This document shows positions 50,361 to 58,831 of a stretch of DNA of 64,000 bases, piece after piece. Origin of the DNA: Rhodospirillales bacterium (GTDB lineage Bacteria > Pseudomonadota > Alphaproteobacteria > Micavibrionales > Micavibrionaceae). Numbering within the stretch: position 1 is the first letter of the stretch; the number at the start of each line of letters is the position of its first letter. Under the pieces are notes generated by a model that was given only the letters and a program-made list of their open reading frames with translations, did not search any database and had not been told where the DNA came from. Location: the NCBI GenBank assembly GCA_020638175.1, contig JACKJA010000002.1, positions 496,001 to 560,000 on the forward strand. The letters are read 5' to 3'. Position numbers and translations under genes: made by a program.

Positions 50361-52184
50361 TTACAGTTTAAGAGTATCGGGCGCCGCGGGTGCTTGCGCG
50401 ATCTGGATGTCCTGTTCTTCTATGCGCGGGGCGAGAGCCACTTGCGGGTTCGTCCCGTTGTAATAATTGGCAGCGCCCTGGGCAATCTGCGCGCCGGCAT
50501 TGACCGGGTTGTCGCGAAGAGCTTTCAATTCACGGACATCGTCGGGATTGGTCAGGAAACCGCTTTCAACCGTTATGGCGGCATTCTGGCCGCCTTGTTC
50601 GATGACGCCCTTTTCAACGCCGCGAAGAGCCATATGCCGCGCGGTTTTCTCCAAAGTTGGCGTATCCCCGGTCTGGAAATTTCTGGACATTTCCCGCGCC
50701 AGTTTTTCCGACTGGCTGTTCAGGGCCGGGCGGGTTGCCGCATCGTCTTTGGTATTGGTAAAGGCGTAAACCCGCGCCCCTTTAACATCTATGTTGTCGA
50801 TGGCATTGGTTTCATGGTTAACCGCGATAATCGGTGCGCCGGTGATGATGCCCAGATTATGGGCAAAGGCACCCTTGACCGCGATATGGGACAAGTCACG
50901 ATTGTAATTAACCGGGAAGGGCGTGTTTTCAGTGCCGCCGACATAAACGGCATTAAAACCCTGTTTGTACGCGGCTTTAACGGAGGCCTGTGCTAGGGCC
51001 CGGTTGATATCGGCTTCGTGCAGAGTCTCATCCAGAGGCGAAACGGCGCCGGGGTCGATCGTGCCGTACGAATTGGCTTGATTATGCGCGGCTATGCCGA
51101 CAAAAATTGGGTGATCTGATTGGAATTGCGGGTTGTATTGCGGCGTTTCCCCGCTCAGTGTAACCCGCCACGCTTCAGCCACGGCGTCCCGTGAAAGGCC
51201 GTATGTATCCTCTGTGATAAAGGATTCCGGGTCCAGATTACGGACCGCCGCCGGCAAGCGCGGCAGGCCGATATGCGGTTTGTCGGCCTCTTTGGTAAAG
51301 CTCTGCGTTAGTTTTTCGCTAGGTGTTTCTTTGATGACGGGATCCTTATCGGCAACCGCCAGCCCGTTTTCAGTGCGGAAGGCGTCAATAGCCCGCCGGC
51401 TGCCTTTGCCGAGCGTCCCGTCAATTTCCTGTTTGCCGGCCCGGTCGTAATCGTAATGTCCTAAAAGGCTCAAATTGGTCTGCAGCGCAATTTTCTGGCC
51501 ATCGCTCATGCTTGCCGGATCAGTGCCCAGCAGATTTTTGGTCGATTCGACGATCTGCGCCTTCAGCGTTTCATTGCCGGATACCATCCCGCGTAAAGCT
51601 TGTTTATTGGCGTTATGCGGGTCGTTGTTAATCAGGGAGGCGTACATCTCCGGGCTGACCAGCCGCGCCATATCCGGGTTATCTTTCAAAAACCCGACGA
51701 CTCCCGCCGCCGTTTTTGCGCCGAAATCTTTATCGATGTTACCGACAGAATGCCCGTCTTCGTTCAACAATTCCTGCAACCGTCCGACCTGATCCAGCCC
51801 CAGTTTCCCTTGCGTTGTCAAAAGCTCTTTAATCTCAGCCCGGCGCAGATCGTCCAGATTGACGCTTTCCGGTGTTAAAGGATCACGGGCGGCGGTTTCC
51901 GGTGGCAACGGCGTAGCCGTAATCACTGGCGGCGGTGATGCGGCAAAGGTAAGCGCTGTACCATCGTCTTGTAACCGCGGGGCGATCTCCGCAGTGGGAA
52001 CCGGTCTGTCGGGGTTGGTGTTTTCAGCCTGTACATTGAACAGGCGCTTGAAAAAAGCACCAAGAGACAAAGATGTATCGGTATTTTCGGCGTCGGCGAC
52101 TGTCCCGGCCGGCGGGGTAGTGCTTTTCTGATAGCTTTGCAAATCTGCCAGTACGTCGTCGCTCATGCTTTGTAAAAACCCCAT
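50361..52184 (-). CDS. N-acetylmuramoyl-L-alanine amidase (amidase_3-like) with peptidoglycan-binding repeats
   Basis: The 607-residue protein has two PG_binding_1-like repeats (about 130-165 and 230-275, the latter GHYDYDRAGKQEIDGTLGKG) and a C-terminal amidase_3-type domain (about 350-590). The zinc residues are recognisable: His in IAAHNQANS, Glu in LHEADINRAL, His in AVNHETNAI, and the catalytic Glu in ITVESGFLTN. It has no signal peptide, which is odd for a wall hydrolase and leaves export by another route, or a lytic role. It lies on the opposite strand inside the fab cluster. The start is uncertain: ATG 52211, 52184 and 52166 are all possible and none has a good ribosome site. Confidence 0.75.
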   Translation of the reverse strand: MGFLQSMSDDVLADLQSYQKSTTPPAGTVADAENTDTSLSLGAFFKRLFNVQAENTNPDRPVPTAEIAPRLQDDGTALTFAASPPPVITATPLPPETAARDPLTPESVNLDDLRRAEIKELLTTQGKLGLDQVGRLQELLNEDGHSVGNIDKDFGAKTAAGVVGFLKDNPDMARLVSPEMYASLINNDPHNANKQALRGMVSGNETLKAQIVESTKNLLGTDPASMSDGQKIALQTNLSLLGHYDYDRAGKQEIDGTLGKGSRRAIDAFRTENGLAVADKDPVIKETPSEKLTQSFTKEADKPHIGLPRLPAAVRNLDPESFITEDTYGLSRDAVAEAWRVTLSGETPQYNPQFQSDHPIFVGIAAHNQANSYGTIDPGAVSPLDETLHEADINRALAQASVKAAYKQGFNAVYVGGTENTPFPVNYNRDLSHIAVKGAFAHNLGIITGAPIIAVNHETNAIDNIDVKGARVYAFTNTKDDAATRPALNSQSEKLAREMSRNFQTGDTPTLEKTARHMALRGVEKGVIEQGGQNAAITVESGFLTNPDDVRELKALRDNPVNAGAQIAQGAANYYNGTNPQVALAPRIEEQDIQIAQAPAAPDTLKL

Positions 52185-52282
52185 GGAATGGTTACGTTTT
52201 TGCCTTTCCATATATAAAGCAGCAATATTAATTTTTACTTAATTAGATTGCTTCCCGGCGGCTTTTAGGGCAAACAGACAGC

Positions 52283-52984
52283 ATGACTTATGACCTGATT
52301 ATTTTTGATTGTGATGGAACGCTGGTCGACAGCGAACATATGAACATGCTGGCCGTGGCGGCGCTTTTTGAATCGCTGGGGTTGCCCCAATATACGCCTT
52401 CTGTGATCGGTGAACGCTTTACGGGCATGAACTTTGACGTGATCGTGCGCCTGGTTGAGGATGAGAACAACACAAAGCTGCCGGCAGACATGAACCAGCG
52501 CTTTGTCGACTTTGTGGCCCGGTTCGCGCCGGCCTATCTGAAAGCAACAGCGTCGGCGGAGGATCTGGTCGATTTTGTACGGCATCATGCAAAAATCTGC
52601 ATGGCTTCGAATGGCGAGCGGGATAATATCTTTGCCTCGCTGAAAATGACGGGGCTGGACCGTTTTTTCTCGGAAGACAATGTTTTTTACGGCGCGATGG
52701 TCGAACACCCCAAACCGGCCCCGGATTTGTTTTGGCTGGCGGCGGAAAAAAAGGACGCTGCCCCGGAAAAAACGCTGGTGATCGAAGATAGCGTCACGGG
52801 TGTCACAGCCGGTAAAGCGGCGGGAATGACTGTGTTCGGTTTTGTGGGCACCGCGCATGACAAGCCGGGCCAGACCGCCAGCCTGCAAAAGGCCGGCGCC
52901 GATAAAATCTATGATTCCCTTGGTGATATCCGTGATGATTTAGCTGTGGATTTTATCCCGGAAAGGGCTGGCTTGACGGGATAA
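52283..52984 (+). CDS. HAD family phosphatase (phosphoglycolate/beta-phosphoglucomutase-like)
   Basis: The 233-residue protein has the HAD motifs: FDCDGTLVDSEH with nucleophile and acid Asp, MASNGERDN (motif II), the Lys in EHPKPAPDLF and VIEDSVTGVTAGKAAGM (motif IV). The helical cap between residues 15 and 85 fits subfamily IA. Substrates in this group are small sugar phosphates or phosphoglycolate, and the exact one is unclear. It precedes acpP by about 98 bases. Confidence 0.88.
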   Translation: MTYDLIIFDCDGTLVDSEHMNMLAVAALFESLGLPQYTPSVIGERFTGMNFDVIVRLVEDENNTKLPADMNQRFVDFVARFAPAYLKATASAEDLVDFVRHHAKICMASNGERDNIFASLKMTGLDRFFSEDNVFYGAMVEHPKPAPDLFWLAAEKKDAAPEKTLVIEDSVTGVTAGKAAGMTVFGFVGTAHDKPGQTASLQKAGADKIYDSLGDIRDDLAVDFIPERAGLTG

Positions 52985-53082
52985 CTTATGTTACTCCAAA
53001 CAAACTGCTTGATTTTGTGATTTGAGGCGGTTACCGTCCGTCGAAATTTTGAACTGTAAACAAACAAAGGTAAGGAAGAGCG

Positions 53083-53322
53083 ATGAGTGACATTGCCGAA
53101 CGCGTAGCGAAAATTGTTGTTGAGCACCTGGGTGTTGACGAAAGCAAAGTTGTTGAGAGCGCCAGCTTCATTGATGATCTGGGCGCAGACTCTCTGGGGA
53201 CCGTTGAACTGGTCATGGCTTTCGAAGAAGAATTCAACATTGAAATTCCGGATGATGCCGCTGAAAAAATCCAGACGGTTGGCGATGCTGTCAGCTTCAT
53301 TAAAGAAAACGTTACCGATTAA
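53083..53322 (+). CDS. acpP: Acyl carrier protein
   Basis: The 79-residue acidic protein carries the phosphopantetheine site GADSLGTVELV and the usual ACP helices. AAGG precedes the ATG at a usual distance. It carries the growing acyl chain for FabD, FabG and FabF; AcpS encoded at 61687 would attach its cofactor. Confidence 0.98.
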   Translation: MSDIAERVAKIVVEHLGVDESKVVESASFIDDLGADSLGTVELVMAFEEEFNIEIPDDAAEKIQTVGDAVSFIKENVTD

Positions 53323-53350
53323 TTTTCGGGCGTACTAACGGATTAAAAAC

Positions 53351-53383
53351 ATGAGGCTTGTGTTGTCTAGAACACGGCCTCAT
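53351..53383 (+). terminator. Hairpin between acpP and fabF (partial terminator or attenuator)
   Basis: ATGAGGC (53351-53357) pairs with GCCTCAT (53377-53383), extended internally by GTGTT/AACAC. The trailing TTCC is a weak T tract, so it may lower rather than end transcription, allowing acpP to be more abundant than fabF. Confidence 0.5.
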
Positions 53384-53403
53384 TTCCTTGTTGGGGGTAT
53401 GAT

Positions 53404-54675
53404 ATGAGACGCGTTGTTGTAACAGGACTGGGGATGGTGTCGCCGCTGGGCGTGGGGGTTGACCGTAACTGGAGCCGTATCACAAACGGCGAAAGCGGTA
53501 TCCGCAAAATCGACGAATTCGAGGTCTCGGATATTACCTCCCAGATTGCCGGGTTGGTTCCGAAAACTGACGAAGAAAACCCGACTGATGGTTCCTTTAA
53601 CATCAATAATTTTGTGCCGGTCCCCGATCAGCGCAAAATGGATGTGTTCATTGCCTATGCCATGGCGGCGGCGCAGGAAGCCGTTGCGGATTCCGGCTGG
53701 CAGCCGACTGATGAAGAAGATCTGTACCGCACCGGGGTTCTGATTGGCTCCGGAATCGGCGGTCTGGATACGATGTATAAAAACTCACTGGTCCTGAATG
53801 AAAAAGGCCCGCGGCGCCTGTCACCGTTCTCGGTGCCGGCGATGCTGATTAATCTGGCCTCTGGCCATGTTTCCATCAAATACGGTTTTAAAGGCCCGAA
53901 CCATTCGGTTGTGACGGCCTGCGCGACTGGTACGCACGCGATTGGCGATTCAGCGCGGCTGATTGCTTATGGCGATGCGGATGTCATGGTGGCTGGCGGC
54001 GCGGAAGCGGCTGTTTGCCGTCTGGGCGTGGCCAGTTTTGCGGCGGCCCGTGCATTGTCGACGGGGTACAACGACCGCCCGACCGAAGGCTCCCGCCCGT
54101 TCGATGAAGATCGTGACGGTTTTGTGATCGCGGAAGGGGCCGGGGTTGTCATTCTGGAGGAATACGAACACGCCAGGGCCCGCGGCGCAAAGATTTACGG
54201 CGAAGTGATCGGCTATGGCCTGTCCGGCGATGCGTACCATATCACGTCCCCGGCCGAAGGTGGCGATGGCGGTTACCGCGCGATGAAAGCCGCGCTGGCC
54301 CATGCCGGCGTAAATCCGGAAGATGTCGATTACATTAACGCCCACGGTACATCCACGCCGATGGGCGATGGCATCGAATGTACGGCGATCAAACGCCTGT
54401 TTGCAAATGCGCTGAATACGATGTCTATGTCTTCAACCAAATCGGCCATCGGGCATTTGCTAGGTGCGGCCGGCGCGGTCGAAGCCATCTTTACACTCAA
54501 AGCAATCCAGACCGGCATCCTGCCGCCAACCCTGAACCTTGAAAATGTCTCAGAACCTTGTCAGGGGATTGATCTGGTTCCGAAAACGGCGAAAGAAAAA
54601 GCCGTTAATATCGCCGTTTCCAACTCCTTTGGCTTTGGCGGGACCAACGCTTCACTGGTGATGAAGAAAATCTGA
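53404..54675 (+). CDS. fabF: 3-oxoacyl-ACP synthase II
   Basis: FabF condenses malonyl-ACP with acyl-ACP. The 423-residue thiolase-fold enzyme has the nucleophile Cys in TACATGTHAIG and both His motifs (NAHGTSTPMGD and KSAIGHLLGAAGA). The mltG start overlaps its stop by one base. Confidence 0.97.
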   Translation: MRRVVVTGLGMVSPLGVGVDRNWSRITNGESGIRKIDEFEVSDITSQIAGLVPKTDEENPTDGSFNINNFVPVPDQRKMDVFIAYAMAAAQEAVADSGWQPTDEEDLYRTGVLIGSGIGGLDTMYKNSLVLNEKGPRRLSPFSVPAMLINLASGHVSIKYGFKGPNHSVVTACATGTHAIGDSARLIAYGDADVMVAGGAEAAVCRLGVASFAAARALSTGYNDRPTEGSRPFDEDRDGFVIAEGAGVVILEEYEHARARGAKIYGEVIGYGLSGDAYHITSPAEGGDGGYRAMKAALAHAGVNPEDVDYINAHGTSTPMGDGIECTAIKRLFANALNTMSMSSTKSAIGHLLGAAGAVEAIFTLKAIQTGILPPTLNLENVSEPCQGIDLVPKTAKEKAVNIAVSNSFGFGGTNASLVMKKI

Positions 54676-55673
54676 TGCGCATTTTTCTGGCGATTGTTGC
54701 CGTCCACATGATCCTGATCGCACTGGTCGTGGCCGGGATCGGACTGTGGGGCTGGCAGCAATACGCTTTGGCGCCGTCCCCGTTGCAGCAGGAAAAAATC
54801 CTTCATATCAGAAAAGGACAGGGTGTTTCCGCTATCGCGGATTATCTCGAACGCGAAGACGTTATCTCCAGCGCTTTACTATTCAAACTGACGGCCAAAT
54901 TAAAAGGCAACGATAAGAACCTTAAAGCCGGCGAATATGCTTTCTGGCCGGGGATGCCGATGGAAGATGTAATGGAACAACTGGTTAACGGGGACGTTTA
55001 CCAGCGCTTTTTTACCATCCCCGAAGGCCTGACGAGCTGGCAGATTGTCAAACTGTTAAACGGGGTCGAAGACTTGAGTGGCGATATAGAAACCATTCCG
55101 GCGGAAGGGTCGCTCCTGCCTGAAACGTATGATTATGTGCGCGATGAAAGCCGGGGCGATAAAATCGCCCAGATGCAAAAAGCCATGCAGCAAACACTCG
55201 ACGAACTTTGGGAAAGCCGTGCCGATAACCTGCCGGTAAAGACCAAGGGAGAGGCGCTTGTCCTGGCCTCAATCGTCGAAAAGGAAACGGGCGTTCCGGG
55301 TGAACGCCGCCGCGTTGCCGGTGTCTTTATCAACCGCTTGCGGCGGGGAATTGCCCTGCAAACCGATCCGACGGTGATTTATGCCCTGACGAACGGAAAG
55401 ATACAGGACGAAGGCAAAGGCCCGCTCGGCCGCCGCCTGCTCAAAAAAGACCTTGAGATCGACTCTCCCTACAACACTTACAAATATCCGGGCTTGCCGC
55501 CGGGGCCGATCGCCAATCCGGGCCGGGAGTCGATTGCCGCCGTGCTTAATCCCGAACAGCACGATTTTATCTATTTTGTCGCCGACGGTACGGGCGGGCA
55601 CGTGTTCTCCAAAACACTGGTCGAACATAACGCCAATGTCGCCAAATGGCGAAAGATCCGGAAGGGGCAGTAA
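54675..55673 (+). CDS. mltG: Endolytic murein transglycosylase MltG
   Basis: MltG cleaves nascent glycan strands and sets their length. The 332-residue protein has an N-terminal membrane anchor (about 3-24), a LysM-like region, and the catalytic domain with Glu in ASIVEKETGVPGERRRVAG. The C-terminal YNTYKYPGLPPGPIANPG motif is also present. It is fused to the fab operon by the 1-base overlap with fabF, the usual alphaproteobacterial order. Confidence 0.96.
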   Translation: MRIFLAIVAVHMILIALVVAGIGLWGWQQYALAPSPLQQEKILHIRKGQGVSAIADYLEREDVISSALLFKLTAKLKGNDKNLKAGEYAFWPGMPMEDVMEQLVNGDVYQRFFTIPEGLTSWQIVKLLNGVEDLSGDIETIPAEGSLLPETYDYVRDESRGDKIAQMQKAMQQTLDELWESRADNLPVKTKGEALVLASIVEKETGVPGERRRVAGVFINRLRRGIALQTDPTVIYALTNGKIQDEGKGPLGRRLLKKDLEIDSPYNTYKYPGLPPGPIANPGRESIAAVLNPEQHDFIYFVADGTGGHVFSKTLVEHNANVAKWRKIRKGQ

Positions 55674-55683
55674 GGCCGGGTTC

Positions 55684-55754
55684 GTCATTGCGAGGAGCGT
55701 AGCGACGCGGCAATCTTATACATCCCGGATTGCTTCGCTAACGCTCGCAATGAC
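55684..55754. repeat. Small imperfect inverted-repeat element (copy 2)
   Basis: GTCATTGCGAG on the left and CTCGCAATGAC on the right flank inner arms (GCAATC / GATTGC). The layout is the same as copy 1, though the outer words differ (GTCATTGCGAG versus TGTCATTCTGAG). It starts about 10 bases after the mltG stop. Confidence 0.75.
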
Positions 55755-55850
55755 AAATAAATTTTTCTTGCGAATATTTCTCACTTCGCATTATATAAAT
55801 CCTATGACGTTGAGAATAAACACAGTCCTGCTGCTTCTCCTCCTTCCCCG

Positions 55851-55896
55851 CCCCTGAATGGGTAGCGGGCGCTTTTCATGCGCTCACGTTCAGGGG
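55851..55896. repeat. Palindrome with 8-base arms
   Basis: CCCCTGAA (55851-55858) and TTCAGGGG (55889-55896) are perfect complements around a 30-base interior containing GGGCGC/GCGCTC words. Its function is unknown. Confidence 0.5.
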
Positions 55897-55930
55897 TTTC
55901 AAATTTCACGAAATTATTGTTTAACAAGGA

Positions 55931-56003
55931 TGTCATCCTGAGCCATAGGCGAAGGATCGTAAGGATCGCACAACGAAGATTCTTCACTTAGTTCAGAATG
56001 ACA
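55931..56003. repeat. Small imperfect inverted-repeat element (copy 3)
   Basis: TGTCATCCTGAGC on the left and GTTCAGAATGACA on the right flank GAAGGATC/GAAGATTC arms. It ends 22 bases before the leuA start, so it would lie in the leuA leader. Confidence 0.75.
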
Positions 56004-56025
56004 GGGAAGAAATAAAGGAAAGACC

Positions 56026-57569
<1,544 letters not shown>

Positions 57570-57573
<4 letters not shown>

Positions 57574-58223
57574 ATACTGGGTTGTTTGAGGATGTGTTTA
57601 ATCTCCTCAAACACATCCTCAAACATCTGCGTCGTCAGGCGGCCGGTGTTGGTGTTGTAGCGCGAACAATGGTAGGAATCGATAATCATAAGGCCGTTCC
57701 CCAGCTTGTGCACGGCGCCGTGCCCGAATTTATAGGCGGAAAGTTTCTCTCCGCAGGTCCGCACCACGGCATCATGCGAGATCTTCCCAAGGCATAAAAT
57801 AACCTTCAGATTCGGCATCGCGGCCATTTCTTGCTGTAAGAACGGACGGCATTTGTTCATCTCATCGCCAATCGGCTTATTTTCCGGCGGCACGCAGCGC
57901 ACAGCATTGGTAATCCGCGCATTGACCAGTTCCAGCCCGTCATTGGCGTGCGCACCATAAGTTCCTTTGGCAAATCCGCTCTTCAAAAGTGTCGCATACA
58001 GCAGATCCCCGGCCCAGTCGCCGGTAAACGGCCGCCCGGAAAAGTTAGCCCCGCGCAGCCCCGGCGCCAGCCCGACGACGAGGAACGCGGCATCAAGCCC
58101 GCCAAAGGCGGGAACGGGCGCGTTGAATTTGTCCGGAAAGGCTTTCCGGTTATCCTGGCGAAACTGGGCCAGACGCGGGCACAGCGTACAATCGCGCGGC
58201 GGGTTTTCGAACGGCTTTGTCAT
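57570..58223 (-). CDS. Uracil-DNA glycosylase, family 5 (UdgB-like)
   Basis: The 217-residue protein removes uracil or deaminated bases from DNA. N-terminal cysteines (CTLC), one in the NAVRCVPPENKP segment and one further on fit the 4Fe-4S cluster of families 4/5. VGLAPGLRGANFSGRPFTGD is the family 5 motif 1, which lacks the catalytic Glu/Asp at the usual place. The C-terminal motif reads DSYHCSRYNTNTGRL where HPSRQNT is typical. A perfect 17-base inverted repeat covers its last codons. Confidence 0.9.
57583..57625. repeat. Perfect 17-base inverted repeat at the leuA/udg junction
   Basis: TGTTTGAGGATGTGTTT (57583-57599) is exactly complementary to AAACACATCCTCAAACA (57609-57625), with a nine-base loop. 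It begins 9 bases after the leuA stop and lies in the last coding part of the glycosylase gene, so both mRNAs would carry it. No T tract follows on either strand. Confidence 0.8.
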
Positions 58224-58234
58224 GTGATTAGACC

Positions 58235-58263
58235 TTGCATTTTGTGGCGGGACGTCCTATAAA
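58235..58263 (+). promoter_or_regulatory. Predicted promoter for rpoZ
   Basis: TTGCAT (58235-58240), 17 bases, TATAAA (58258-58263), about 55 bases before the rpoZ ATG. The -10 is good and the -35 weak. Confidence 0.45.
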
Positions 58264-58318
58264 CACCGGCACTATACGAAATTTATCGAGAAAATCGAGC
58301 AAATAAAGAGGACAAGCC

Positions 58319-58717
58319 ATGGCACGCGTGACCGTTGAAGACTGCGTAGAAAAAATTCAAAACCGTTTTGAACTGGTGATGATGGCATCCCAGCGCGCAC
58401 GGGAAATTGGCTCCGGGGCACCGTTGCTGGTGGATCGTGACCATGATAAAAACACGGTTGTGTCCCTGCGGGAGCTGGCCGAAGACAAAGTTCAGCAGGA
58501 AACACTGAAAGAAGATCTGATCCGTTCTCACCAGCGCATCATCGAAATGGAAGATGACGAAGATGTGATCGACCTGATGGATGGCGAAGAAGGCTGGGAT
58601 GCGATTGCGGCTCAGAGCTCCGCTGTTGATCTCAGCGAATTCGAAGGTGACGACGACGACGGAATCGGCCTGAAAAGTCTGGCCGGCAATAACGTCGATG
58701 ATGATGACGACTTCTAG
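58319..58717 (+). CDS. rpoZ: DNA-directed RNA polymerase omega subunit
   Basis: The omega subunit helps assemble beta-prime and, in many bacteria, forms a ppGpp site. The 132-residue protein has the core MARVTVEDCVEKIQNRFELV and NTVVSLRELAEDKV, then a long acidic tail with Asp runs. GAGGAC precedes the ATG. It is followed by rsh, the ppGpp enzyme, as usual in alphaproteobacteria. Confidence 0.96.
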   Translation: MARVTVEDCVEKIQNRFELVMMASQRAREIGSGAPLLVDRDHDKNTVVSLRELAEDKVQQETLKEDLIRSHQRIIEMEDDEDVIDLMDGEEGWDAIAAQSSAVDLSEFEGDDDDGIGLKSLAGNNVDDDDDF

Positions 58718-58749
58718 TCTCTCATTTAAAATATTTTATCTTTATGACG

Positions 58750-58777
58750 GGTCGGTTTGTGAAAACCGGCCTTTCTT
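58750..58777 (+). terminator. Weak terminator between rpoZ and rsh
   Basis: GGTCGGTTT (58750-58758) pairs with AAACCGGCC (58763-58771), with one G-T mismatch, followed by TTTCTT. It may only partly stop transcription before the ppGpp synthetase gene. Confidence 0.5.
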
Positions 58778-58831
58778 ATATTCCGCGCCTGACATATAGT
58801 CAGAAACGGTTTGAGAACGTATAATACTTAG

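Larger units (their letters stand above)
55674..56025. other. Gene-free stretch with repeats (mltG–leuA)
   Basis: This 352-base gap holds two imperfect inverted-repeat elements (55684-55754 and 55931-56003) and, between them, a palindrome with 8-base arms, CCCCTGAA/TTCAGGGG (55851-55896). I see no convincing gene; a 61-codon minus-strand frame is built from the repeats. No strong promoter for leuA is apparent. Confidence 0.7.

Noticed and set aside
55802..55987. 61-codon minus-strand open frame between mltG and leuA
   Set aside because: It is built largely from the palindrome and an inverted-repeat element, with no ribosome site or known motif.
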